Part shown: positions 1 through 7,490 of the stretch, piece after piece
How the letters are laid out: every line of letters starts with the position of its first letter
Position numbering within the stretch: the stretch's first letter is position 1
Origin: VRUE01 sp036271315
Lineage (GTDB): Bacteria; Actinomycetota; Thermoleophilia; Solirubrobacterales; 70-9
Assembly (NCBI GenBank): GCA_036271315.1
Contig: DATBAV010000041.1
Span: 1 to 28,687, forward strand
Direction of reading: 5' to 3'
DNA length: 28,687 bases
Notes under the pieces: generated by a model
Told to the model about the DNA's origin: nothing
Databases searched by the model: none
What the model saw: the letters and a program-made list of their open reading frames with translations, nothing else
Made by a program: the position numbers and the translations under genes

Positions 1-1221
1 GGCGGCGAGGATCGCGAGGGCGATCACCAGCGCCGGCGCTGCCGTCGACTGGAAGCCCTGGGCGAGGCCGGCGATGATGTTGGTCGCGTGCCCGGTCTCC
101 GATGCCGCCGCGATGCTCTTCACCGGCCGGAACCGGGTTGCCGTATAAAATTCCGTGATCCCGAAGAGCAGCGCGGTGACGGCGACGCCAATCACCGAGC
201 AGAGCCAGAGGTCGGCCACGCTCACGGAACTGGCCGCCGCGTTGGCGAAGCCGACCCGCAACGGTTCGCTCATCATCCAGTGGGTGATCGGGTAGAAGGC
301 GGCGACCGAAAGCACCGCCGAGACGAGCAGCCCACGGTAGAGCGCGCCCTCGACTTTGTCGGTGTTCGTGCGCACGGCGAACGCGCCGATGATCGAGGCG
401 ATGATCGCCACCCCACCGAGCACGATCGGGTAGATCGCCACCTCGCGGGCGAATTCCCCGTTGAAGGTGAGGACGCCGAGCAGCATCACGGCGACCGTCG
501 TGACCGCGTAGGTCTCGAACAGGTCGGCCGCCATGCCCGCGCAGTCGCCGACGTTGTCGCCCACGTTGTCGGCGATCACCGCCGGGTTGCGGGGGTCGTC
601 CTCGGGGATCCCCGCCTCGACCTTGCCGACCAGGTCGGCGCCGACGTCGGCGGCCTTGGTGAAGATGCCGCCGCCGAGCCGGGCGAAGACGGAGATCAGC
701 GAGCCACCGAAACCGAGGCCGACAAGTGCGTCGACGGCCTCCTTGTCGGAGCTGCCGGTGATCACGAGCAGGCCGAAGTAGCCGGCGACGCCGAACAGCG
801 CCAGGCCGACGACAAGGAGGCCGGTGACCGAGCCCCCCTTGAAAGCGACGTCGAGCGCGGGCGGCACGCCACCGCGGGCCGCCTCGGCGACGCGCGAGTT
901 GGCCCGCACCGAGACGTTCATCCCGATGAAGCCTGCGGCTCCCGAGAGGATGCCGCCGAGGACGAAGCCAAGCGCAGTCTTGTAGTCCTGCAGGAGCCAG
1001 AGCACGATCGCGATTGGCACTGCGACCGCGGCAATGATCGTGTACTGGCGGTTGAGGTAGGCCTGTGCACCTTCCTGCACCGCCCCTGAGATTTCCTGCA
1101 TGCGCTCGTTGCCTGGCGACTTCGAAAGCAGGCGCTGGGTGATGATCAGTCCGTAGACAACGGCCGCCCCGGCGCAGACAAGCGCGACAACGACTCCGTA
1201 TTCGGTCAAAAAGCTGGTCAA
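1..1221 (-). CDS. hppA: Membrane-bound proton-pumping pyrophosphatase, 3' end cut by window edge
   Basis: This integral membrane enzyme hydrolyses cytoplasmic pyrophosphate and uses the energy to pump H+ (or Na+) across the membrane. 407 codons are visible; the family is usually 680-760 residues, so the C-terminal part is missing. The visible protein has repeated hydrophobic segments and the hallmark cytoplasmic substrate-binding stretch DVGADLVGKVEAG followed by DNVGDNVGDCAGMAADLFE. Later comes the conserved TGHATNIIAGLAQG region. I chose the TTG at 1221 because a GGAGG ribosome-binding site lies 7 nt upstream (1229-1233) and the protein starts directly into its first membrane helix. The Ala/Lys site that separates K+-dependent from K+-independent enzymes lies outside the window, so the subtype cannot be called. 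It is the last gene of the minus-strand run and probably has its own promoter. Confidence 0.96.
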   Translation of the reverse strand, partial: MTSFLTEYGVVVALVCAGAAVVYGLIITQRLLSKSPGNERMQEISGAVQEGAQAYLNRQYTIIAAVAVPIAIVLWLLQDYKTALGFVLGGILSGAAGFIGMNVSVRANSRVAEAARGGVPPALDVAFKGGSVTGLLVVGLALFGVAGYFGLLVITGSSDKEAVDALVGLGFGGSLISVFARLGGGIFTKAADVGADLVGKVEAGIPEDDPRNPAVIADNVGDNVGDCAGMAADLFETYAVTTVAVMLLGVLTFNGEFAREVAIYPIVLGGVAIIASIIGAFAVRTNTDKVEGALYRGLLVSAVLSVAAFYPITHWMMSEPLRVGFANAAASSVSVADLWLCSVIGVAVTALLFGITEFYTATRFRPVKSIAAASETGHATNIIAGLAQGFQSTAAPALVIALAILAA

Positions 1222-1258
1222 GTTAGGTCCTCCGGCTGGTTTCTAAGCGGCGCGGGAG

Positions 1259-1264
1259 TCTATA
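1259..1264 (-). promoter_or_regulatory. Possible -10 box for hppA
   Basis: Read on the minus strand, TATAGA sits inside the AT-rich stretch CATATATAGA in the 76-bp gap between the YbdK-type ligase stop and the hppA start. It is a good -10 match about 37 bp upstream of the TTG. No convincing -35 hexamer is visible, so this is a weak call. Confidence 0.35.
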
Positions 1265-1297
1265 TATGCCAGCGGCGAAGGCGCTTCCAGAGCGAAC

Positions 1298-2464
1298 CTA
1301 GGCTTGTTCCGCGCCTTGTGGGGTGGCGGTGTAGGTGCGCTTCGTCTCAGCCACAACGTCGCGGTAGATGTCCTCGATCGAGACTCCGGCGTCGAGCGCC
1401 TCGCGGGCACGCTGAGCGCCGTTGCGAGCAGGCAGATCGACCTCGATGCCAAGCTGAGCTCGGGCCGGCTCGGTCCAGGTGAGCAACTGCTCAAGCGCCG
1501 CCGCCGCCTCGATCTCCTCACCGCGGCGGAAGTCGATCAGGCGTCCGCTCATGCCGTGGCGGATCGCTCGCCAGAGGTTCTCCTCGATCTCGCGATCGCG
1601 CAGCGGAGCGCCGTCTCCGTCGTAGCCGTGCTCGTCGTAGGCCAGCGCCGCTTGGGCGATGCAGGCGGAGATCAAGCCGGCCAGGGCGAAGGACTCCTCG
1701 CCACGGGTCTGGGCGTCGCAGATCCGCACCTCGACCGTGCCGAAGGAGTGGTGCGGGCGCACGCTCCACCAAAGTTGGGTCGACTCAACCGCCGAGCCGG
1801 TCCGTTGCAGCATGCCGACGAACTCGGCGTAGCTGGCCCAGTCGACGAACGGGCTGGGCACGCCGCAGCGGGGAAAGGTGCGGGTGAAGATCTCGGTGCG
1901 AACCGTGTGCAGGCCGCTGTCGCGGCGGTCGAGGAAGGGTGAGTTGGCCGAAGCGGCGAGCAGCAGCGGCAGCAGCTCGCGCAGCCGGTCGCAGACGGCG
2001 ATCGCGCGGTCCGCCCCGCGCACCCCCATGTGCACGTGCATGCTCCAAGTGTTGTTGCGCTGGGCGACCCAGCCGAGTTCGTGGCGCAGGCGGTTGTAGT
2101 GCGGCGTGTCGATGATCCGCTGGTCCAGATAGCTGGCCCAGGGGTGGGTCCCGGTCGCCCCCAGTGCCAGGCCCATCTCCTCGACCAAGCTGAAAAGCCG
2201 GCCGCGGCGCTGGCGCTGCAGGGCAACCGCCTCGGCAAAGCTCTCCGCCCGTCCGGAGCGGATCTCGACCTCGGAGGCGATCAGCTCGCCCGCCGCCGAA
2301 GAGGCCAGCAGATCGTCTCCCTGACAAGCGGCGTAGACGTCCTCGAAACGATGCTCGAGCTCGAGCGTCGCCGGATCGAGGATCGCGAACTCCTCCTCGA
2401 GGCCGATCGTGAAGTCGGTCGAGGACTCGAACGTCTCCCGAGCGCGGTCGAGGTCCAGGGACAA
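1298..2464 (-). CDS. YbdK-type carboxylate-amine ligase (glutamate-cysteine ligase GCS2 family)
   Basis: An ATP-dependent carboxylate-amine ligase of the GCS2 superfamily, usually annotated as putative glutamate-cysteine ligase 2. The length of 388 residues is normal for the family. Visible marks are the N-terminal GLEEEF motif (residues 21-26) that contributes to metal/ATP binding, GTHPWASY, the NNTWSMHVHMGV histidine motif, and the RPHHSFGTVEVRICD strand in the second half. The start is TTG at 2464, 10 bp after the rex stop codon, with no strong ribosome-binding site, so it is probably expressed with rex. The real substrate is unknown: E. coli YbdK has only weak glutamate-cysteine ligase activity. 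A role in making a low-molecular-weight thiol would suit the glutaredoxin and Rex neighbours but is speculative. Confidence 0.9.
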   Translation of the reverse strand: MSLDLDRARETFESSTDFTIGLEEEFAILDPATLELEHRFEDVYAACQGDDLLASSAAGELIASEVEIRSGRAESFAEAVALQRQRRGRLFSLVEEMGLALGATGTHPWASYLDQRIIDTPHYNRLRHELGWVAQRNNTWSMHVHMGVRGADRAIAVCDRLRELLPLLLAASANSPFLDRRDSGLHTVRTEIFTRTFPRCGVPSPFVDWASYAEFVGMLQRTGSAVESTQLWWSVRPHHSFGTVEVRICDAQTRGEESFALAGLISACIAQAALAYDEHGYDGDGAPLRDREIEENLWRAIRHGMSGRLIDFRRGEEIEAAAALEQLLTWTEPARAQLGIEVDLPARNGAQRAREALDAGVSIEDIYRDVVAETKRTYTATPQGAEQA

Positions 2465-2474
2465 GGGTCAGCTC

Positions 2475-3143
2475 TTAGGTCAGGTAGAAGTAGAGCGCGT
2501 AGAGCAGGTCGACGGCGGGGCTCGAGGTGTGGACCGTCACCTCCGGCGGCACCTGCAGCAGCTGCTCGGAGTAGTTGAAGATGATCTTGACGCCAGCCTC
2601 AACGAGGCGGTCGGCGACGGCTTGGGCGGCCGCAGCGGGCACGGCGAGAACGCCAACGACGATCTCCTGCTCGGTGACGATCTCCTGCAGCTCGCCGAAG
2701 TCGCGCACGCGCAGGCTGCCGACCTCGCTGCCGACGACCTCCGAGTCGACGTCGAACATGGCGACGATCTGGAAGCCGTGGTCGGCGAAGATGTCGGAGC
2801 TGGCGATCGCCTGGCCGAGGTTGCCGGCGCCGAAGAGGGCGATGTTGTGCTGTCCCGAGGTGCGCAGGATCTTGCGGATCTCCCCGACCAGCGACTCGAC
2901 GTTGTAACCGACGCCGCGCTTGCCGAACTTGCCGAAGCCCGAGAGATCGCGGCGGATCTGGGTCGGGTTGATGTGCGTGTACTCGGAAAGTTCCTGCGAG
3001 GAGATCGTCTCGCGGCCCATCTTGCGGGCCTGGGTCAGCACCTGGAGGTAGCGGGAGAGCCGAGCCGCGACGCCGAGGGAGAGCCGCTCGCCATCGACGA
3101 TCAGCCCATTGGCCGCATCCTGCTCTTCGATCAAGGCGCTCAC
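2475..3143 (-). CDS. rex: Redox-sensing transcriptional repressor Rex
   Basis: Rex senses the NADH/NAD+ ratio and represses fermentation and respiration genes when NADH is low. The start is a GTG at 3143 overlapping the glutaredoxin stop (GTGA), giving 222 residues, the normal Rex length; the open frame extends further upstream, but that part is only the shadow of neighbouring genes. The N-terminal winged helix (about residues 20-85) carries the family signature NPTQIRRDLSGFGKFGKRGVGY (59-80). The NAD(H)-binding Rossmann domain has GAGNLGQAI (105-113) and a FDVD acidic strand end. The C-terminal helix VDLLYALYFYLT, used for domain swapping in the dimer, is intact. The tight coupling to the glutaredoxin and tsaD genes is notable. 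No Rex operator (TTGTGAA...TTCACAA type) was found nearby. Confidence 0.95.
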   Translation of the reverse strand: MSALIEEQDAANGLIVDGERLSLGVAARLSRYLQVLTQARKMGRETISSQELSEYTHINPTQIRRDLSGFGKFGKRGVGYNVESLVGEIRKILRTSGQHNIALFGAGNLGQAIASSDIFADHGFQIVAMFDVDSEVVGSEVGSLRVRDFGELQEIVTEQEIVVGVLAVPAAAAQAVADRLVEAGVKIIFNYSEQLLQVPPEVTVHTSSPAVDLLYALYFYLT

Positions 3144-3388
3144 GCCCCCACAGTATCGAGCCTCGCCCGCACCGCTGCCTCGTCGAGGATCAGCTCGGAG
3201 ACGACCACGCCGTCGATCTCGACGACCGGGATCTTCTCCAGCAGGCGCCGCAGGAGCAGCTCCTCGCTCTCGATATCCACCTCCTGCAGCTCGAAGCCGT
3301 AGCCCTCCTCGCGCAGGGCAATCAGCGCCTCGATCGCTTCGCCGCAGAGGTGGCAACCGGGACGCGAGTAGACGACGACCGTGCTCAT
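3140..3388 (-). CDS. Glutaredoxin-like small thioredoxin-fold protein
   Basis: An 82-residue protein of the glutaredoxin-2-like/DUF836 type. It opens with a beta strand running directly into the redox motif, VVVYSRPGCHLCGEA, giving a CxxC pair (C-H-L-C) near residues 12-15. A cis-proline strand follows (KIPVVEIDGVVV). The usual length of such proteins is 75-95 residues. The ATG at 3388 overlaps the tsaD stop (ATGA) and its own stop overlaps the rex GTG (GTGA), so all three are probably translationally coupled. The active-site spacer HL differs from classic glutaredoxin (PY) and thioredoxin (GP), so the redox partner cannot be predicted. Likely cytoplasmic. Confidence 0.85.
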   Translation of the reverse strand: MSTVVVYSRPGCHLCGEAIEALIALREEGYGFELQEVDIESEELLLRRLLEKIPVVEIDGVVVSELILDEAAVRARLDTVGA

Positions 3389-4392
3389 GCCGCCGCCCGC
3401 TTGGGCGTGGGAAAAGCGTCGTAAGAGAGGTAGTCGGGATAGGGGATCGGCTCGGCAAAGCGCGCCGCCGAGCCGATCATCGCCGCGTTGTCGGTGCAGA
3501 GCGCGATCGGCACCAACTTCAGCGGCAGGCCGCGTCGCTCGCACAGCTCGGCCACCGCCTCACGCAGCGGGCCGTTTGCGGCGACCCCGCCCCCGAGCGC
3601 CACCGCGTCCCACGCCCCCCTCTTCAAGGCTCGCTCCATCTTGGCAATGAGCTGGCCGACCGCAGCGGCCTGGAAGCTGGCGGCGAGATCGGCGCGGCGC
3701 TCCTCCACCCCATCGGGACCGAGATCGCGGCAGAGGTAGACGAGGGCCGTCTTGAGGCCGCTGAAGCTGAAGTCCAGACCCGGGTCGCGACTCATCGCTA
3801 CCGGCATCTCGAAAGCCGAGGGGTCGCCTTCGCGCGCCAGCTTTTCCAGGGCAGGGCCACCGGGATAGCCGAGACCGAGCATGCGCGCCACCTTGTCGAA
3901 GGCCTCGCCGGCAGCGTCGTCGAGCGTCTGCCCGAGCAGCTCATAGCCACTGTGATCGCGCACACCGGCGAGCAGGGTGTGACCGCCACTCGCGACCAGA
4001 CAGAGGAAGGGCGGCTGCAGCGGCTCGGGCTCGAGGAAGTTGGCGGCGACGTGGCCCTGCAGGTGGTCCACCGGAATCAGCGGCAGCCGGCGCGGCGCGG
4101 CGATTGCCTTGGCGGTGCTGACGCCGACCAGGAGGGCGCCGATCAGGCCGGGCCCGGCGGTGATCGCGACCGCCTCGATCTCGTCAAGGGAAACCTCCGC
4201 CTCGACCAGCGCCGCCTCGACCACCGGCGTGGCGAGCTCGAGGTGATGGCGCGAGGCCACCTCGGGCACGACGCCGCCGAACTGCGCGTGGGCCGCGACC
4301 TGTGAGGAGATCACGTTGGAGAGCATGCGGGCGCCGTCCAGCACTGCGGCGCAGGTGTCGTCGCAAGAAGTCTCCAAGGCAAGAATGCGCAT
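3385..4392 (-). CDS. tsaD: tRNA t6A37 threonylcarbamoyltransferase catalytic subunit TsaD
   Basis: TsaD transfers the threonylcarbamoyl group from threonylcarbamoyl-AMP to A37 of ANN-decoding tRNAs, working with TsaB and TsaE. The ATG at 4392 gives 335 residues starting MRILALETSCDDT, which matches the family start and length. An in-frame GTG at 4419 would add nine atypical residues and overlap rimI. The metal-ligand motif VDHLQGH is present (histidines about 110 and 114), as are the ASKHA-fold nucleotide loops, the VASGGHT motif and the C-terminal CTDNAAMIG with its conserved Asp. It sits directly after rimI and overlaps the glutaredoxin-like gene by 4 bp. The partners tsaB and tsaE lie in the same run. 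Confidence 0.97.
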   Translation of the reverse strand: MRILALETSCDDTCAAVLDGARMLSNVISSQVAAHAQFGGVVPEVASRHHLELATPVVEAALVEAEVSLDEIEAVAITAGPGLIGALLVGVSTAKAIAAPRRLPLIPVDHLQGHVAANFLEPEPLQPPFLCLVASGGHTLLAGVRDHSGYELLGQTLDDAAGEAFDKVARMLGLGYPGGPALEKLAREGDPSAFEMPVAMSRDPGLDFSFSGLKTALVYLCRDLGPDGVEERRADLAASFQAAAVGQLIAKMERALKRGAWDAVALGGGVAANGPLREAVAELCERRGLPLKLVPIALCTDNAAMIGSAARFAEPIPYPDYLSYDAFPTPKRAAA

Positions 4393-4406
4393 CTCGCTCG
4401 CGCCGC

Positions 4407-4892
4407 TCAGTCGAGCCACATGATCAGGGCGTCCTCGCCGTTGTCCTGGTAGTAGCGAGGACGTACTCCCGCCGAGCGGAAGCCGAGCCGTTCGTACATC
4501 GTGATCGCCGGCTGGTTGGAGACCCGAACCTCGAGCGTGAACGGCAGGCTGCCTCCCCCTTCCTCGACCAGCTTGCCGATCAGGCCGCGAGCCACGCCGC
4601 CGCGACGCCGCTCTGGCGCGACCGCGACGTTCATCAGGTGCCAGACCTGGTCGTAGCGCGAGCAGACCAGGTAGCCGACCAGCTCGTCGTCGACCGTCGC
4701 CGCCAGGCAGATGCCAGACGGCTTGGAGAGCTCCAAGACGAACATCGCCAGCGACCAGGGGGTCGGGAAAGAGCGCCGCTCGATCGAGATCACAGCGGGC
4801 AGGTCGCTATAGGCAAGCCGGCGGATCTTGCCCGCACCGGCTGTTTTACTCGGCTCTCTGGGAAGTGTCTCGCTCACGCCATCGCTGCGCAT
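4407..4892 (-). CDS. rimI: Ribosomal-protein-alanine N-acetyltransferase RimI-like (GNAT)
   Basis: A GNAT-family acetyltransferase of 161 residues, most likely RimI, which acetylates the N-terminal alanine of ribosomal protein S18. The GNAT domain starts near residue 23 (IRRLAYSDLPAVISIER). The acetyl-CoA pyrophosphate loop is visible as NVAVAPERRRGGVARGLI, and the C-terminal part has LEVRVSNQPAITMYERLGF, a standard RimI block. rimI commonly sits between tsaB and tsaD in bacteria, as here. The ATG at 4892 lies inside the 3' end of tsaB, giving an overlap of about 47 bp. A GTG at 4877 is an alternative start, and no good ribosome-binding site decides between them. The N-terminal extension of about 20 polar residues is probably disordered. 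Confidence 0.92.
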   Translation of the reverse strand: MRSDGVSETLPREPSKTAGAGKIRRLAYSDLPAVISIERRSFPTPWSLAMFVLELSKPSGICLAATVDDELVGYLVCSRYDQVWHLMNVAVAPERRRGGVARGLIGKLVEEGGGSLPFTLEVRVSNQPAITMYERLGFRSAGVRPRYYQDNGEDALIMWLD

Positions 4893-5562
4893 CGGGAGGT
4901 CTCAGGTAGATCGGATCGAGGGAGTCGCCATCCCCATACCCGGCGATCTCCGCGAGGGCACAGACGTGCCGCGCAGAGACCCGGTGCACAGGGTCCGCGT
5001 CGTCGGGGATGTCAACGTCCCGATCCGCCAGCTCTTGACGAAATCGTACCGCCCCCGAACCGGCCGCCCGCGGCGGCGCCGGCAAGCCCGAGAGCCGCGC
5101 GGCGAGTGCGTCTGGAGTGGCCACCAGTGGCTCCCAGAGACGCTCTCCCCGCGGGGAGTAGAGCGCGGCGAAGACCTCGCCCCGGCGCGCGTCGAGCACG
5201 GCCAAGTTAGCGCCCTCGCCCTCCTGGGTCATCGCGCGTCCAAGCGCGTCGAGGGTGCAGACGCCGCCGGCCGGCACGCCCGTGCTGGCCGCCAGGCCCC
5301 GGGCCGTCGCCAGTCCAATCCGAATCCCGACGAAAGACCCCGGTCCGCGCCCGACGGCGATCCGCGCCACCTGCCCCCAACCGCCACTCGCCGCCGCCGC
5401 GCGCTCGACCTCGGCAAGCAGGGCGGTCGAGTGCCGCGGGCTACCGTCGGCCGCCAGGCCGAGCGTTGTCTCGTGCAGCACCTCGTCGCCGCGCATCGCG
5501 CAGACGGCGGTGTCAGCGGTCGCCGTGTCGAAGCCGACGACCGCCTTCTCCTCGGCGCCCAG
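4846..5562 (-). CDS. tsaB: t6A biosynthesis scaffold/dimerisation subunit TsaB, start uncertain
   Basis: TsaB is the inactive ASKHA-fold paralogue that binds TsaD and TsaE in t6A synthesis. The N-terminal strand VVGFDTATADTAV aligns with the usual family start. It lies upstream of the first in-frame ATG at 5496, which would delete it. No ATG, GTG or TTG precedes that strand in frame. I therefore place the start at CTG 5562, one base after the upstream gene's TAA, giving 238 residues (family about 220-230). An alternative is initiation closer to the GAGGAG at 5548-5553. The middle block GRGPGSFVGIRIGLATARGLA is the diagnostic TsaB signature. The 3' end overlaps rimI by about 47 bp. Confidence 0.9.
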   Translation of the reverse strand: MGAEEKAVVGFDTATADTAVCAMRGDEVLHETTLGLAADGSPRHSTALLAEVERAAAASGGWGQVARIAVGRGPGSFVGIRIGLATARGLAASTGVPAGGVCTLDALGRAMTQEGEGANLAVLDARRGEVFAALYSPRGERLWEPLVATPDALAARLSGLPAPPRAAGSGAVRFRQELADRDVDIPDDADPVHRVSARHVCALAEIAGYGDGDSLDPIYLRPPDAQRWRERDTSQRAE

Positions 5563-5563
5563 C

Positions 5564-5938
5564 TTAGCCAGTGACCTTGAAGACGAAGGAGCCGACGCGT
5601 TTGCCTTCGACGAACCAGGTGACGCGGTGCTGGCCGGGGATGTTCGAGGTCACCTTGTTGACGTAGAGCGTTCCCTGGGTGGCCGGCTGGGCTTTCGCGC
5701 AGATGTTTTTGCCGGTCGGAAACTTGACGCAGACGCTGTAGTTGACGTCCCCGTTGAGGCTCTTGAAGAAGGCGCCCTTTTTGGACCCCTTCGGGCATTT
5801 GTGCGCCGGCTTCGCGTTCTGGGAGACGCCGCAGGCCACGTAGTGCTTATAGGCGGCGGCGCCTGCCGTCGCAGTCGTCGCACCCGCGAGCAGTGCGATC
5901 GAAAGCAGCATCGCACCCAGCGTCTTCAGTCCCTTCAT
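5564..5938 (-). CDS. Small secreted protein of unknown function inside the t6A operon
   Basis: A 124-residue protein that I do not recognise. It has a clear Sec signal peptide: a basic start (MKGLK), a hydrophobic core LGAMLLSIALLAGATTATAG and AXA-type cleavage sites near residues 25-29. The mature part has about 95 residues with four cysteines (36, 48, 70, 80) that could form two disulfides, a lysine-rich middle and a C-terminal region that looks beta-rich (TWFVEGKRVGSFVFKVTG). The ATG at 5938 is preceded by GGAGG with 8-nt spacing, so translation is well supported; a longer frame upstream has no such support. It sits between tsaE (67 bp upstream) and tsaB (1 bp downstream), where normally no gene occurs. 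It resembles other short exported actinobacterial proteins only in general build. Confidence 0.8.
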   Translation of the reverse strand: MKGLKTLGAMLLSIALLAGATTATAGAAAYKHYVACGVSQNAKPAHKCPKGSKKGAFFKSLNGDVNYSVCVKFPTGKNICAKAQPATQGTLYVNKVTSNIPGQHRVTWFVEGKRVGSFVFKVTG

Positions 5939-6005
5939 CCGGCGTCCCTCCGTTCGCGTTTCGACGTCCTTCGATGCTACATGCACCGCCCCCTCTCAAA
6001 CACGG

Positions 6006-6470
6006 CTATTTGCGGGCAGATGCGGCGGGCATCTCGATCTGTCGCCGATCGCTGCCCGCGTGCTCGAGTCGAACCGCGAGCACGCGGCGAGCGGTGAGGG
6101 CGGGCACGGCGACGGCGGGCCACTCGATGAAGGCCACGCCGCCCGGCCCCAGATAGTCGTCGAGGAGGGCCGGATCCTCGGCCTCGAGGCTCTCGAGGCG
6201 GTAGAGATCGAGGTGCGCGACCGGGAGGCGACCGCCCTCGTAGCGCTGGCCGATCGTGAAGGTCGGCGAGGTGACTGGGGTCTCGACGCCCAGCGCCCGG
6301 CAGGCGCCGCGGATCAGGGTCGTCTTGCCGGCGCCCACGTCGCCGCTGACGACGACGACGTCACCGGGCTCGATCGTCGTGGCAAGCTCGGCGCCCTGCG
6401 CTTCGGTCTCGGCCGCCGAGCCGGTGGTGATCGGGCGCCGCCCCCTCTGCTCTCGCGAATCCGCAGTCAT
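6006..6470 (-). CDS. tsaE: tRNA t6A biosynthesis ATPase TsaE
   Basis: TsaE is the P-loop ATPase that cycles the TsaB-TsaD complex during t6A synthesis. The protein has 154 residues, normal for the family. The Walker A motif GDVGAGKTT is at residues 43-51. It is followed by the conserved SPTFTIGQRYEGG switch region, the HLDLYRLES block, and FIEWPAV, which resembles the family's Walker B-like IEWxE/P segment. It lies 46 bp downstream of the uracil-DNA glycosylase gene in the same direction and 67 bp upstream of the small secreted protein gene, so it is probably part of the same transcript as tsaB-rimI-tsaD. No strong ribosome-binding site is seen at the ATG. Confidence 0.95.
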   Translation of the reverse strand: MTADSREQRGRRPITTGSAAETEAQGAELATTIEPGDVVVVSGDVGAGKTTLIRGACRALGVETPVTSPTFTIGQRYEGGRLPVAHLDLYRLESLEAEDPALLDDYLGPGGVAFIEWPAVAVPALTARRVLAVRLEHAGSDRRQIEMPAASARK

Positions 6471-6516
6471 GGAACCGGAGATCTTGCGGATTCGCTTCCG
6501 CGTCCGGGGGCGGCTC

Positions 6517-7191
6517 TCACCCGAAGATGTCGAGCTGATCGTCCGATGGCTGCGGCTGCGGGGCGGCGTCTTCCGTCGGCTCCTCGACCGGCTCTTCGGC
6601 AGGCACCGGCGGCCCCACGGCGAGCAGATTGGGCAGGGTGGCGAAGTCTTCGCGCAGCGTTTCCTTCACCGCCGGCGTGCGCAGCGCCGCCGCTGGATGA
6701 AAGATCGGCAGCAGGAAGACCGTGCGGCCGCCGAGCTCGTGCACCTGCGGCGTACCCCGCACCTTGGTGATCCCGGCCGGATTGCCGCTGAGCAGCTTGG
6801 TGGCGAAGTTGCCGAGGGTGCAAATCACCGTCGGCTCGATCAGCCGCACCTGCTCGAAGAGGTAGGGCCGGCAGGCCTCGATCTCCAGCGGCTGCGGATC
6901 GCGGTTTCCCGGCGGGCGGCTCTTCAGCACGTTGGCGATGAAGACCTCCTCGCGGGAGAGCCCGATCTCTTCCAGCATCTGGTTGAGCAGCTGCCCGGCG
7001 CGACCGACGAACGGCAGGCCCTGTCGGTCCTCTTCGGCGCCGGGGGCCTCGCCGACGAACATCAGGTCAGCGTCGGCGTTGCCGGCGCCAAAGACCGCCT
7101 TGGTCCGCGTCTCGTGCAGCGGGCACTTGGTGCAGTCCTTGACTTCGTTGAAGAGGGCGACGAGACGCTCTCGCCTGTCCTCGGCCTTCAC
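6517..7191 (-). CDS. Family-4 (type 4) uracil-DNA glycosylase with a clamp-binding-like tail
   Basis: This enzyme excises uracil from DNA as the first step of base-excision repair. With the GTG start at 7191 (GTGA overlap with the upstream FmdB-type gene) it has 224 residues; the longer open frame upstream only mirrors that gene. The four [4Fe-4S] cysteines are visible: C20 and C23 (CTKC), C107 and C124. The catalytic region GEAPGAEEDRQGLPFVGRAG (48-67) and the substrate-binding HPAA motif (IFHPAAALR) are intact. The last 30 or so residues are an acidic, proline-rich linker ending QLDIFG, which resembles the beta-clamp-binding pentapeptide QLSLF. Confidence 0.94.
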   Translation of the reverse strand: MKAEDRRERLVALFNEVKDCTKCPLHETRTKAVFGAGNADADLMFVGEAPGAEEDRQGLPFVGRAGQLLNQMLEEIGLSREEVFIANVLKSRPPGNRDPQPLEIEACRPYLFEQVRLIEPTVICTLGNFATKLLSGNPAGITKVRGTPQVHELGGRTVFLLPIFHPAAALRTPAVKETLREDFATLPNLLAVGPPVPAEEPVEEPTEDAAPQPQPSDDQLDIFG

Positions 7192-7436
7192 TGCGCCCGC
7201 TTCCGCTTCGACTCCGCCATCCGCTCGCCCCGAGCCGCTTCCCGCTCCCGCCGCCGCGATTCGTCGCTGCGCACCCCGGCCCCGCGAGGCTGCCGCCCCG
7301 CCGGAGACACGGGAGACATCAACCGCCTCGTCCGAGCCGACCCGCACTCCGGGCAGGGCAGGCCGGGCGCATCGCTGCGCGCAAGCTCCTCAAAGCGCCG
7401 ACCGCACTCCTCGCACTCGAACTCGTAGACGGGCAT
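7188..7436 (-). CDS. FmdB-family zinc-ribbon protein
   Basis: An 82-residue FmdB-type regulatory-like zinc-ribbon protein. It begins MPVYEFECEECGRRFEEL and continues to CPECGSARTRRLMSPV, giving the two CxxC pairs of a zinc ribbon. The C-terminal half is a charged, arginine-rich tail (about residues 42-82) that is probably disordered. Family function is unsettled despite the name. The ATG at 7436 starts exactly at the conserved MPVYEF; the frame can be read 18 codons further upstream but without conservation. The stop overlaps the glycosylase GTG (GTGA), so the two are coupled. It is the first gene of the minus-strand run and is divergent from the RHS gene. No Shine-Dalgarno site is seen, so the mRNA may be nearly leaderless. 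Confidence 0.88.
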   Translation of the reverse strand: MPVYEFECEECGRRFEELARSDAPGLPCPECGSARTRRLMSPVSPAGRQPRGAGVRSDESRRREREAARGERMAESKRKRAQ

Positions 7437-7490
7437 CCGCGCGTCAATCGTAATCGGGAAAGGCTCGACGAGCTGAGAAGAAAGGGTCAA

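Noticed and set aside
88..1089. 333-codon plus-strand frame opposite hppA
   Set aside because: The translation is low-complexity Arg/Asp/Glu/His sequence opposite a clearly conserved pyrophosphatase.
2907..3458. A longer Rex protein starting at 3458
   Set aside because: The extra residues are the alternative frame of the glutaredoxin-like gene. The GTG at 3143 gives the exact family length and an overlapping stop/start.
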